Of a DNA stretch of 45,775 nt, positions 1 to 8,525 are shown one piece after another. The first letter of the stretch is position 1; the number at the start of each line of letters is the position of its first letter. Under the pieces are notes generated by a model. That model saw nothing but the letters and a program-made list of their open reading frames with translations, had not been told where the DNA came from and ran no database searches. This stretch comes from an uncultured Bacteroidota bacterium (GTDB lineage: Bacteria; Bacteroidota; Bacteroidia; Bacteroidales; F082): the NCBI GenBank assembly GCA_903957365.1, contig CAJBPB010000220.1:1-45775 (forward strand), read 5' to 3'. The position numbers were made by a program, and so were the translations under genes.

Positions 1-390
1 CAGGTGATTGAAGCGCTGATGCTTGTTGATAATAATATTCAGAAACTCGATGGTGGTAATGAAGCCATCGTGAAAATGATAAATATGCCACTGAAAGCCT
101 TCAAACTGAAAGAATACGTGGAACAGCTAAAACGAATCAGGAAGAACCTTATCATTCAAACCCTGTTTCTGAGAGGGAAAATGAATGAAAAAATAATTGA
201 CAATACCGAGCCTGGCGAACTAAACGACTGGTTAAACCTGCTCAGACAGATTCAACCTAAGGCAGTGATGATCTACTCGCTCGATCGGGCAACTCCTGCG
301 CATGACCTTGAAAAAATCGGTGAAGAAGAGCTTCTCCTGATCGCCCAGAAAGTAAATGAAATAGGTATCGAAGCGAGTGTATTTGGTTAA
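1..390 (+). CDS. Radical SAM protein, C-terminal part (5' truncated by window)
   Basis: The reading frame is open from the first base, so the true start and the CxxxCxxC iron-sulfur motif lie upstream. The visible 129 residues fit the C-terminal half of a TYW1/COG0731-like radical SAM protein of the kind common in Bacteroidota. An early ALMLVDNNIQKLDGGNEA stretch resembles the substrate or conformational strand after the SAM core. A central IIQTLFLRG strand follows, and then a W..LL..I.P..V.IYSLDR.TP segment. The next gene starts 11 bp after the stop, so the two are probably co-transcribed and share the terminator at 805. The family assignment rests on pattern resemblance only. The substrate cannot be inferred from this fragment. 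Confidence 0.7.
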   Translation, partial: QVIEALMLVDNNIQKLDGGNEAIVKMINMPLKAFKLKEYVEQLKRIRKNLIIQTLFLRGKMNEKIIDNTEPGELNDWLNLLRQIQPKAVMIYSLDRATPAHDLEKIGEEELLLIAQKVNEIGIEASVFG

Positions 391-401
391 TTATCAATCG
401 T

Positions 402-803
402 ATGCAGCAATATCCTGTAAAAATTCTGATGGCGCTCGCCGAAACCTTTAAGGAAGAGGATAACCAATTCCATGCCTGGCTTTTAGGAAACGGATTCCCT
501 GAGCTGGCGGCATTCAGCAGTGCTGTAAGAGGCAGTGAAGGGGCATTTGGCTGGCTGATGCAAAATAAATTTTTTTCACTGGCAGCTTTGGATGGCGCGA
601 TCGATAACCAGGATAAAGCGATAAAATGGTTACAAAACTATAATCAGGACCTGTACCTTAACATTGCAGGTGCGGTAAATGGCAATCCGCAATCAATCAA
701 TTGGCTGGCTTCCAGAGAACTGGAAATTTTCCTTATTTTGGCGGGAAGTATCCGTACCTTTCGTGAAAGTCAGACCTATGATTACCATAAAATGCATTTC
801 TAA
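402..803 (+). CDS. Small protein of 25-residue WL repeats, unknown function
   Basis: This 133-residue protein has no recognisable signal peptide or membrane segment, so it is probably cytoplasmic. After a short N-terminal helix it is built from an exact 25-residue period. Trp-Leu pairs open repeats at residues 26, 51, 76 and 101. Each unit follows a pattern like WL, seven variable residues, a Leu/Ala-rich stretch, a small residue, A(V/I), a polar turn, and A(F/I). This suggests stacked helical hairpins comparable in size to short TPR or ankyrin-like solenoids, but I do not recognise the family. It follows the radical SAM gene by 11 bp and ends at a strong terminator, so it may be a partner of that enzyme. 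That link is inferred from position only. Confidence 0.75.
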   Translation: MQQYPVKILMALAETFKEEDNQFHAWLLGNGFPELAAFSSAVRGSEGAFGWLMQNKFFSLAALDGAIDNQDKAIKWLQNYNQDLYLNIAGAVNGNPQSINWLASRELEIFLILAGSIRTFRESQTYDYHKMHF

Positions 804-804
804 C

Positions 805-837
805 AAAAAAGCCGGCCTTAAACAGACCGGCTTTTTT
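805..837. terminator. Bidirectional intrinsic terminator
   Basis: An 11-bp perfect stem (AAAAAAGCCGG with CCGGCTTTTTT) closes an 11-nt loop, with an A-run on one side and a T-run on the other. It sits two bases after the stop of the WL-repeat gene and 18 bp past the stop of the convergent nrdJ gene, so it can serve both transcripts. Confidence 0.9.
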
Positions 838-854
838 ACTTCTGAGTTAAACTA

Positions 855-3572
855 TTAACTGCACTTTGAATAACCGCAGGCATTGCAGGTCAGACAACCA
901 TCCTGATAAATCAGGCTATCCTGGTCACCACACTCCGGACAAAGTTTTCCCTGTGCTTCTGTTCCATCCGGAATATATCGTTTCAGTCCGCGAACAACAC
1001 CATTTTTCCATGTATTGATCGTGTCTTCATCCAATGTAAGATTCTGAATCAATTCTATCGCATAAGGAAGTGGCATACCGTGGCGTAAAATACCGGAAAT
1101 CAACTTGGCATAATTCCAGTATTCTTTGTTAAATGAACGTGATAAACCTTCTATTGTGACATTATATCCTTGTTTATCCTGGTACTGAAAGTCATAGCGT
1201 GCTTTTTCAGCCTTATTTTTTTCACGGATTACCCAACCACTTTCGATATAAGGTGGCAGAAAAAAGTCATCGGCCTTTCCGGTAAAGATTTCGTAAGGTT
1301 TGTTATTTATTTTACCAACAACGGCCAGCCATTTTTCGTAATTATTCTGAAAACGAATTACATCCGCTTCCAATTTCTTCGGGCGAGGTGGTGCTGTCGT
1401 TTCTTTAAACTCCTCATTACGGGCATCATTTGTTTTCTTTTCATCGTTACTGATTAGTACACCGGAGCGTGAACCATCACGATAAATTGTAATTCCTTTG
1501 CATCCGACCTCCCATGCGGTCTGGTAAATCTGACTGACTAATTCTTCCGTTGCCTCGTTGGGCACATTTACTGTCACACTAATTGAATGATCGACCCATT
1601 TTTGGATATCCCCTTGCATTTTCACCTTGCTTAACCAGTCGATATCGGCTGAAGTTGCTTTATGGTAAGGAGAAGCGATAATCACTTCGCGCAGGTTCTG
1701 ATCATTAAACGCTTTTACTTTGGCAACATCGTAACCATTCACGCTGAGCCATGTTTCAAATTTAGGATGAAACACATTGTATTCTTCCCATGCATCACCA
1801 ACTCCATCAACAAAGCTAACGGTGACATTAATATCGTTAGGGTTAACTTTTCTGCGACGTTTATACGAAACTGCAAAAACAGGCTCAATGCCTGAAGTTG
1901 TTTGTGTGCAAATACTTACACTGCCTGTCGGAGCGATGGTAAGCATTGAAATATTGCGCCGTCCAGCCTTAATCATTTTTTCGTAAAGTTGAGGTGCGCT
2001 TTCACGAATACGGCCAATAAACGGATTATTCTTTTCACGTTCGGCATCGTACATTTCAAATGCACCACGTTCACCCGCCATTTCAACTGAAGAACGATAC
2101 ACCTCCAGCGCAAGAACCTGATGTACGTCGGTAGAGAATGTGATAGCTTCCTCTGATCCATAACGTGTTCCTAATGCAGCAAGCATATCACCTTCTGCAG
2201 TAATACCAATTCCTGTACGACGACCCTGCAATGCTTTTTTGCGGATGTTTTTCCAGAGATTCAACTCAACCCCTTTTACCTCAACCGGTTCAGGATCTGC
2301 ATTTATTTTAGCAATAATGGCATCTACCTTTTCAATTTCAAGGTCAACAATATCGTCCATCATCCTTTGTGCCATCCGTGCATGCTTTGTGAACAACTCC
2401 ACATTGAAATTCGCATTTTCAGTAAATGGATTTTCAACATAACTGTAAAGATTTATTGCGATTAGCCTGCAACTGTCATACGCGCACAATGGAATTTCAC
2501 CACAGGGATTGGTCGATAAAGTCTTAAATCCAAGGTCAGCGTAAGAATCAGGAATGGATTCATTAATTATTGTATCCCAGAATAAAATTCCCGGTTCGGC
2601 CGATGCCCATGCATTGTGAATAATTTTCTGCCAGAGTTTGAGCGCATCAACTTCCTGCACAAAGGTTGGGTTAGGTGATTCGATAGGATATTGCTGAACG
2701 AATTTTTTATTATGAATAACGGCATGCATAAATTCATCTGAGATACGCACTGAAACATTGGCTCCGGTCACTTTTCCCAGTTCGAGCTTTGCATCGATAA
2801 ACCTTTCGGCATCGGGATGCTTTACACTAATGCTTAGCATGAGGGCACCTCTGCGGCCATCCTGTGCGACTTCACGGGTCGAGTTTGAATAGCGTTCCAT
2901 GAATGGAACGATACCGGTAGATGTGAGCGCACTGTTCGCCACATGGCTTCCGGTTGGACGGATATGAGAAAGGTCGTGACCTACACCACCCCGTCTTTTC
3001 ATCAACTGAACCTGTTCCTGGTCGATTTTCATGATACCACCATAAGAATCGGAAAGGCCATCGTTACCGATAACAAAGCAATTTGACAAAGATGAAACCT
3101 GATAATTGTTTCCAATGCCAGCCATCGGGCTACCTTGCGGAATAATATATTTAAAATCTTTTAATACGTAATAAATTTCCTGTTCACTTAATGGGTTCGG
3201 GTATTTTTTTTCAATACGTGCAATTTCTGAAGCCAGTCGATGATGCATGTCATCGGGAGTCAATTCATACAAATTGCCATAACTATCTTTCAACGCATAT
3301 TTATTCATCCAGACATTGGCTGCCATATTATCTCCTTTGAAATAGGCAGTAGCAGCGGCCAGAACTTCGGCTTGCGAATGGTTTTTAGAAGGGTTGTTTT
3401 GTTTCTCAGAGGAAGACGTGTCTGCCACAGTTGTCATAGATTCTTGATTTTCAACAGATTGTATATTAGAAATATCAGGTCTAACTCTCAATTCAAGCAT
3501 TTTATCAAAAAAACTCTGGTCTTTCTCTTGTTTTACAGCATGTTCGAGATTCGTAAACAGATTGTTTTCCAT
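855..3572 (-). CDS. nrdJ: Adenosylcobalamin-dependent ribonucleotide reductase (class II)
   Basis: The enzyme reduces ribonucleotides to deoxyribonucleotides using a cobalamin-derived thiyl radical, without oxygen. The 905-residue protein has the class II layout. The first redox Cys is at 165 in SNCFVIGNDG. The NPCGE motif at 355-359 gives Asn355, the thiyl Cys357 and Glu359. The second redox Cys368 lies 11 residues after the thiyl Cys, as in Thermotoga NrdJ. An APTG loop is at 547-550. A TSCPD-like domain spans about 735-870. The tail has Cys878, 881, 893, 896, 899 and 904, fitting a zinc finger or redox-shuttle tail. Residues 1-65 are a poorly conserved polar extension. ATG 3572 is the only good start. 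No cobalamin riboswitch or NrdR-type box is visible upstream, but a hairpin lies in the leader. Confidence 0.96.
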   Translation of the reverse strand: MENNLFTNLEHAVKQEKDQSFFDKMLELRVRPDISNIQSVENQESMTTVADTSSSEKQNNPSKNHSQAEVLAAATAYFKGDNMAANVWMNKYALKDSYGNLYELTPDDMHHRLASEIARIEKKYPNPLSEQEIYYVLKDFKYIIPQGSPMAGIGNNYQVSSLSNCFVIGNDGLSDSYGGIMKIDQEQVQLMKRRGGVGHDLSHIRPTGSHVANSALTSTGIVPFMERYSNSTREVAQDGRRGALMLSISVKHPDAERFIDAKLELGKVTGANVSVRISDEFMHAVIHNKKFVQQYPIESPNPTFVQEVDALKLWQKIIHNAWASAEPGILFWDTIINESIPDSYADLGFKTLSTNPCGEIPLCAYDSCRLIAINLYSYVENPFTENANFNVELFTKHARMAQRMMDDIVDLEIEKVDAIIAKINADPEPVEVKGVELNLWKNIRKKALQGRRTGIGITAEGDMLAALGTRYGSEEAITFSTDVHQVLALEVYRSSVEMAGERGAFEMYDAEREKNNPFIGRIRESAPQLYEKMIKAGRRNISMLTIAPTGSVSICTQTTSGIEPVFAVSYKRRRKVNPNDINVTVSFVDGVGDAWEEYNVFHPKFETWLSVNGYDVAKVKAFNDQNLREVIIASPYHKATSADIDWLSKVKMQGDIQKWVDHSISVTVNVPNEATEELVSQIYQTAWEVGCKGITIYRDGSRSGVLISNDEKKTNDARNEEFKETTAPPRPKKLEADVIRFQNNYEKWLAVVGKINNKPYEIFTGKADDFFLPPYIESGWVIREKNKAEKARYDFQYQDKQGYNVTIEGLSRSFNKEYWNYAKLISGILRHGMPLPYAIELIQNLTLDEDTINTWKNGVVRGLKRYIPDGTEAQGKLCPECGDQDSLIYQDGCLTCNACGYSKCS

Positions 3573-3625
3573 ATGAGTCTGAAATTAATTATTTGAATTT
3601 GTTGTTAAGCAATTCTCCTGATGCT

Positions 3626-3651
3626 CTTTAACCAAACAGAAGTTTGATTAA
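3626..3651 (-). other. Hairpin in the nrdJ leader region
   Basis: Arms TTTAACCAAAC (3626-3636) and GTTTGATTAAA (3641-3651) flank a 4-nt loop. The only mismatch becomes a G-U pair in RNA read from the minus strand, so the nrdJ leader would form an uninterrupted 11-bp stem about 54 nt before the start codon. It has no U-tract. It could be an operator or an mRNA-stabilising stem; the function is unknown. Confidence 0.45.
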
Positions 3652-3844
3652 AATCGCCTCGCAATATACAATACCTTTTAGATTTATTGGGTCTGATTTT
3701 TTCAACGAAACATTGTTGATAAATTTTTAAAGCCAGTGAGAATAAGGCTTTCGGAAGTAATTAATGGCAACTAATATTTATAAACTACCTGTGTTGATAA
3801 GTTTGGCACGAGAAATGAATAATATAGTTTAAGAGGTTCAATAA

Positions 3845-4216
3845 TTAGTTTTTTGTCCATAACATCCTGATCGCAATTGCAATAAGAACAAATGCGAATA
3901 TTTTTCGCAAACTTTCCTGTGGCAGACTTGTAGCGAATCGAGACCCAAAATATCCTCCGATAAAAAACGCCACTGCAATAATTGCCGCATATTTTATGTT
4001 CAGCGCGCCTGCTTTGTAATAGTTATACGCCGCTAACAAACCAACGGGCGGAAGCATGATCGCAATACTTGTTCCCTGAGCCGATTGCTGGTCCATCTGT
4101 AAAAAATATATAAGCGCGGGAATCATGATGATCGCCCCACCTATCCCCATCAACCCACTGAAGACGCCAGCTATGAGTCCGATCATCAACAAAACAATGA
4201 AAATGTAAAAAGTCAT
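3845..4216 (-). CDS. Half-size TauE/SafE (TSUP) family membrane permease
   Basis: The 123-residue, very hydrophobic protein has about five membrane-spanning stretches (near 3-20, 24-40, 50-66, 74-92 and 104-120). It carries the family glycine motif GLMGIGGA near residues 21-28, followed by a Pro, and then AQGTS..IMLPP near 47-57. TauE/SafE proteins export sulfite, sulfonates or related organic anions and are normally about 250 residues with two such halves. This one is half that size and ends cleanly, so it presumably works as a dimer. It is not obviously truncated, because it has a proper start and stop. It starts 8 bp after the stop of the upstream large secreted protein and is probably co-transcribed with it. 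The substrate is unknown. Confidence 0.85.
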   Translation of the reverse strand: MTFYIFIVLLMIGLIAGVFSGLMGIGGAIIMIPALIYFLQMDQQSAQGTSIAIMLPPVGLLAAYNYYKAGALNIKYAAIIAVAFFIGGYFGSRFATSLPQESLRKIFAFVLIAIAIRMLWTKN

Positions 4217-4220
4217 AATC

Positions 4221-4226
4221 CCTCCT
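4221..4226 (-). promoter_or_regulatory. Strong Shine-Dalgarno overlapping the upstream stop codon
   Basis: On the minus strand AGGAGG lies 4 nt before the ATG at 4216 and shares bases with the TAG stop of the preceding gene. Such a canonical Shine-Dalgarno is rare among the other genes here and suggests translation re-initiation between the two genes. Confidence 0.7.
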
Positions 4227-7200
4227 AAAAATCCAAACTTAAAGATAAATAATAAACTGGTTTACCCATTCTTCCATCTTCGGCGCCCCATGCGACATCT
4301 CCACGCACAAAATATCCGAGAATTGTTGTCCGCGCTCCCAGCCCCAGACCTGCAATCATTGGATCTTTTTGAATTTCTACTGAAATAGTGAGCGGGCCAT
4401 TCTGAATGTATTTTGTATAAAGTGAATTTTCAGGTGAATAAGGATTCCAACCGGTCCAGGCTGTTCCAAGATCACCAAATGCGGTCAGCTGGAAATTACG
4501 TATGAAATTTGAGCTGATGGGGTTTTGAAGAAAATAACTAAAAACAGGAAACCTGAATTCCGAATTCAACACAACAAAATTATTGCCATTTCGGATATTC
4601 TGATTGAAACCGCGCATATTCGTTGCCAGAGTCTGGTAGGAATAGTTTTGAGAATAATCAATAGGTGTTTCTCTGTTAAAACCAGGTGCCAGCCAATTAT
4701 CCACACCACCCATATAATAAATGAGTTTGGTTGATCCGAATGAAGTACTTGCCGCCAGCCTGTTGGCCCAGATAAAATTCCGGTGAACCCGCTGATAATG
4801 GCGGAAATCGAAACCCAAAACAACAAAATTCTGGCTGTTTTTTGTCATCAGCTGATAGTATTCGGCAAAAACTTTTGCCCTGATACCAGTATATAAATTG
4901 GTCCCTACTTCGCGGCTGTTGTCAAGAACCAACTCACCCCTGAATCCACCCCAGTTTTCAAATCCGGTTTTCTTTTTCAGATTCACAGGATCAGTAGCAA
5001 GATAAACCTTCATATCATTGCGATATATTCCGGTTCCACGCACGCTAAGGGTTTCAGAAAAAGGCCAGCTTAACATATAATATGCCTGATGCGAATGTGT
5101 ACGCGTTATTTCAGTGTAACCGTAGTTTTCGGTACTTTGCCGGTGCAAAGTGATTTGCCTGTCAAGTCGGTTTTTCAGATTGGTGAAACTCACGGCATAT
5201 TCGTTGTTTATCAATTCCGGATTCAATCTTACGCCACCTACGATACGATAATCTTCAAGAAGATCAGTGAGCGTCACTCCCATCAATACATTGAAACCAG
5301 GATTCAGATAAATGGGAGCACCACCGCCGGCAAATGGCTGATAATTATAATTGGTATAGGTAAAATCAATCTGAGAAATCAATTGATCATAGAAATATTC
5401 AACATAATAATTTCTCCTTTTTGGCAGACTGCTCTGGTCGATACGTTCCTGCTTTTGACCCGAAGCTTCATAAAGTAAGGACGTCAGGCGTGAATTTCCC
5501 GTAATTCCGAACGATCCCTGACAGGTTGGAATAGGGACAAACTGGCTTGTGTCATTTTTAATAAACTGACGAAAAACGGGATGGAAACTTCTCCGCATTT
5601 TTCTCTCTTCCTTAGAAGTACCCGTATCGCTCACGATTAGTGATTGCTGTTTCAACCGGAAAGCCGTTAATTCAACATCTGAATCATTTGATTCAAAAAC
5701 CTTGTCAGCATTTAACTTGTATAATTTTTGTCTGTTGTCGTTCCGCATCTGTAAAAAATAAGAACCATCCTTTCCTGAACAGGTGTAATACAAAATGTTG
5801 GAGGTGAAGTCGGTAAGCAATGCCGATTCCATAAAATAACGGTAATGCACTGTGGTATCAATGAAACTGATGGCACTGTCGAATTTTCCGCTATACAAAT
5901 TATATATACCATTCTGATCACTCAGATAATCGATTTTGTTTTTCGATTTAAGAGAAGGCAAGATTTCATTTGCGTTGGGTGTACTGGTTAAACGTCTGAC
6001 CAGATTATTATTAAATTCCAGATCAAACAAAAATAAATCGAATTGCTTTGGCTGGCTTGTAGGATTAATTTGCGTGATTAATGTATCTGATAACCTGTTT
6101 GAACTAAAAACCACCCGTTTATTATCGATGAAAACAGGATTCAAATCAGTGAAGAAGTCCGTTGTGATCTGGTTGTGTGAATTTGCGGCAATGTTAAATA
6201 TGTATATATCTGGTTTCCCGTTACGTACAGCCGACATGGCTAATGATCTTCCGTCAGGTGAATAGCTTAAGTGCGTAATCTTCTGGAAATCGAACATATT
6301 CCTTTTGTCCAGTGTTTCATCCTCAAGATTATAAAAATAAAGAAATATTTTTCCTTTATCCTCTACAATGAATGCCAGCAGACTACCACCCGGATGCCAG
6401 GCAGTAAGCGGATATGTATAATCGGTAAGCGCATCTGAACTATATCCGCTGCGAAACATCTTTTTCTTTTTATTCGTCTGTAAATCTAACATCCAAAGTT
6501 TCATTAACCCTTCATCATTGGTTGTATAACAAAGGTGTTTTTCATCAGGACTGAGTGTTGGGCGCTCAAAAGTGCGGTAAGTTCGGTATTTGAGAGGAAG
6601 CAGATTTTCAGGAATATTGATTTGGTCAAGCGGATAAATTGTCCGGTAATACGCATACCACTCTTTGATCAGGTCAGCGTATTTTAACCCAGTCACATAA
6701 AGAAAACCTTTCTCCACATTCCGGCTCATTTGTGTCATGTGTACAATATCAGCCATTGCCGGTTTTCCATATTTGTCTTCGATATATTGCCAAAGAGAAT
6801 GGCCTGCAATGACGGCATCTTCACCTTTCAAACGGTTTAATTTCCTGAACCGTCCGGTGGTAATGCCATCACGTAAACGGTCATCGAGCAATGTATTCCA
6901 ATCTTCCGAAATATAGGATAACAAGCCTGTTTTATACCAATCAGGCAGGTTGAAAACTGTACTATTCCTTATTTGCGAACCGATGCTGCCACCATACATC
7001 AATTGATTTAACAACATTTCGGCAATTCCGGCCCTGATCTGTTGCTCAAAATGCAAATAATTACCATCGAAATAAATAAAAACCTTGGTTCCGATGATGT
7101 GCGTTATACCGCCAAGATTGTATTGTTGCTCTGAAGATAATCCTATATTACTCTGCTTCAGATCATTGAGATTGTTAAATATAATAAATTGTATCTTTTG

Positions 7201-7491
7201 ATTCAGTGCGCCCTGTAACCGTTTTTCAAGGACAGGAATCTGTTCAGATGCATATCTGGCTGTGTAAAGTGCCAGTTCATTTCCATTGAGATAAAAATAG
7301 GTATCAAAATCGGCAAAACGGTAATACGTCCAGATTGTGTTATTCCATTGTACCCTGTTTTTTCCAAATGACATATTGGAACCATTATAAAACTGTGGAA
7401 ACAAGGTAATTGGAAACAAAACAAGAAGCAGACCAATCAATATGATTGTGTGCAGATGAAACCTGATTGTTTGAGATTGGCAGTGATTCAT
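4225..7491 (-). CDS. Large secreted protein: peptidase-MA-like region, PD40 propeller, C-terminal outer-membrane barrel
   Basis: This 1088-residue protein begins with a signal peptide or anchor (hydrophobic residues about 14-33). Residues about 60-285 resemble the peptidase MA (gluzincin) fold, but the HExxH zinc motif is absent: the expected helix reads GIAEMLLNQL near 155-164. Residues about 305-640 contain TolB/PD40-type propeller blades, for example LSYSPDGRSLAMS at 408-420. The last 400 residues are rich in alternating aromatic strands and end in LSLSLDF, typical of an outer-membrane beta-barrel. The fold suggests a cell-surface scaffold rather than an active protease. A weak -7-like element lies upstream. 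It is the first gene of an apparent two-gene operon with the TauE/SafE-type permease. The function is not established. Databases may call such proteins TolB-like, which describes only the middle. Confidence 0.8.
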   Translation of the reverse strand: MNHCQSQTIRFHLHTIILIGLLLVLFPITLFPQFYNGSNMSFGKNRVQWNNTIWTYYRFADFDTYFYLNGNELALYTARYASEQIPVLEKRLQGALNQKIQFIIFNNLNDLKQSNIGLSSEQQYNLGGITHIIGTKVFIYFDGNYLHFEQQIRAGIAEMLLNQLMYGGSIGSQIRNSTVFNLPDWYKTGLLSYISEDWNTLLDDRLRDGITTGRFRKLNRLKGEDAVIAGHSLWQYIEDKYGKPAMADIVHMTQMSRNVEKGFLYVTGLKYADLIKEWYAYYRTIYPLDQINIPENLLPLKYRTYRTFERPTLSPDEKHLCYTTNDEGLMKLWMLDLQTNKKKKMFRSGYSSDALTDYTYPLTAWHPGGSLLAFIVEDKGKIFLYFYNLEDETLDKRNMFDFQKITHLSYSPDGRSLAMSAVRNGKPDIYIFNIAANSHNQITTDFFTDLNPVFIDNKRVVFSSNRLSDTLITQINPTSQPKQFDLFLFDLEFNNNLVRRLTSTPNANEILPSLKSKNKIDYLSDQNGIYNLYSGKFDSAISFIDTTVHYRYFMESALLTDFTSNILYYTCSGKDGSYFLQMRNDNRQKLYKLNADKVFESNDSDVELTAFRLKQQSLIVSDTGTSKEERKMRRSFHPVFRQFIKNDTSQFVPIPTCQGSFGITGNSRLTSLLYEASGQKQERIDQSSLPKRRNYYVEYFYDQLISQIDFTYTNYNYQPFAGGGAPIYLNPGFNVLMGVTLTDLLEDYRIVGGVRLNPELINNEYAVSFTNLKNRLDRQITLHRQSTENYGYTEITRTHSHQAYYMLSWPFSETLSVRGTGIYRNDMKVYLATDPVNLKKKTGFENWGGFRGELVLDNSREVGTNLYTGIRAKVFAEYYQLMTKNSQNFVVLGFDFRHYQRVHRNFIWANRLAASTSFGSTKLIYYMGGVDNWLAPGFNRETPIDYSQNYSYQTLATNMRGFNQNIRNGNNFVVLNSEFRFPVFSYFLQNPISSNFIRNFQLTAFGDLGTAWTGWNPYSPENSLYTKYIQNGPLTISVEIQKDPMIAGLGLGARTTILGYFVRGDVAWGAEDGRMGKPVYYLSLSLDF

Positions 7492-7557
7492 TCCATTTTC
7501 CTACTTCGCTGGGGCTAAAGTAATACTTTTTTAAGGTGACCGTTTCATAGGTTTTAC

Positions 7558-7565
7558 TATTTTTG
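7558..7565 (+). promoter_or_regulatory. Predicted -7 promoter box for the MBL-fold gene
   Basis: TATTTTTG matches the Bacteroidetes TAnnTTTG consensus 37 bp before the start codon. No clear TTTG is found at the expected -33 position. Confidence 0.6.
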
Positions 7566-7602
7566 CGATCCTACTAAAACATTAATCAACTATAACCGAG
7601 AT

Positions 7603-8247
7603 ATGATTCAGATTAAAAAATTCGTCTTCAACGCTTTTCAGGTCAATACCTATTTACTTTACGATGAGACCAATGAATGTGTCATCATTGATGCCGCATG
7701 TTCAACTCCGGAGGAAGAAAAGGCGCTGCAGGATTTCATTGAAAATCATCAGCTAAAACCAATCATGGCATTAAATACACATGCGCATATCGATCATATT
7801 TTAGGAAATGCATTTGTTTGCGAAAGGTATAATATAAAACTGGGGGCACATTCTGGCGGTGAAATGTATCTTGAAACTGCCTCATCAGTTGCCAATACTT
7901 ACGGTCTGCATCTCAAAAAAAACATCAGACCTCATTTCGAAATATCCGATCACGAGTTGTTCGCGGTTGGCAACAGCCTGATCATGATTTTATATACACC
8001 TGGCCACGCAGCCGGAAGTGTTTGTATTTATTGCGAAGAAGCGTCATTTCTAATCAGCGGTGACGTATTATTTTACCAAAGTATTGGACGGACAGATTTA
8101 CCGGGTGGAGACTACGATCTTCTGAAAAACAGTATCTGGCAGAAACTTTTCGTTTTACCTGATGAAACCATTGTTTATCCGGGTCATGGCCCTGAAACAA
8201 ATATCGGAAGTGAAAAAGTGAATAATCCATTCGTAGCAATTGGCTAG
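7603..8247 (+). CDS. MBL-fold metallo-hydrolase (glyoxalase II / YcbL-like)
   Basis: The 214-residue cytoplasmic protein has all metal-ligand motifs of the metallo-beta-lactamase fold: H60-x-H62-x-D64-H65, H135 in TPGH, D154 in SGD, and H195 in YPGH. The GRTDLPGGDY segment and short length match the YcbL/type II glyoxalase-like subgroup, which hydrolyses thioesters of glutathione or other thiols. The C-terminal glutathione-binding helical domain of classic GloB is absent, so a different thiol carrier is likely. The gene has its own -7 box and stands alone between the divergent barrel gene and aspS. The exact substrate is not deducible. Confidence 0.92.
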   Translation: MIQIKKFVFNAFQVNTYLLYDETNECVIIDAACSTPEEEKALQDFIENHQLKPIMALNTHAHIDHILGNAFVCERYNIKLGAHSGGEMYLETASSVANTYGLHLKKNIRPHFEISDHELFAVGNSLIMILYTPGHAAGSVCIYCEEASFLISGDVLFYQSIGRTDLPGGDYDLLKNSIWQKLFVLPDETIVYPGHGPETNIGSEKVNNPFVAIG

Positions 8248-8294
8248 CCTTTATTGAGGGTCAGAAAATACGATTTATAAAATTTAGGTTCATT

Positions 8295-8349
8295 TTTGAA
8301 ATCAATATTTGTTTATATTGTTGATAAACAAATATTTATAAGTTTCAAA
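8295..8349. repeat. AT-rich two-part inverted repeat
   Basis: A perfect 13-bp stem (AATATTTGTTTAT at 8304-8316 with its complement at 8324-8336) has a 7-nt loop. It is extended by an outer 7-bp stem, TTTGAAA (8295-8301) with TTTCAAA (8343-8349). It lies 48 bp after the MBL gene. No T-run follows, so it is not a classical terminator, although it could stabilise or end that mRNA. Confidence 0.65.
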
Positions 8350-8495
8350 CAATATAAAACGAATGGGTTCAGACAGAATACAAATTTTATAAAAAACCAA
8401 GGCTGTTTGATTAATAAATCCATGATTTCACGGAATAATTTATCAGTTTGCTGGTTACAGGTTTATAAAACACGTCCAAATAACAAACAATTTTC

Positions 8496-8503
8496 TACAT
8501 TTG
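8496..8503 (+). promoter_or_regulatory. Predicted -7 promoter box for aspS
   Basis: TACATTTG is an exact TAnnTTTG match, only 22 bp before the aspS ATG, implying a leader of roughly 15-20 nt. No good TTTG is seen at -33. Confidence 0.65.
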
Positions 8504-8525
8504 CAGCCAAAATAAACGAATTACC

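Noticed and set aside
3573-3844. Cobalamin riboswitch or NrdR box upstream of nrdJ
   Set aside because: A GCCAGTG-like string at about 3732 caught the eye, but the conserved B12-box and GCCACTG arrangement is absent on the coding strand, and no 16-bp NrdR palindrome is present.
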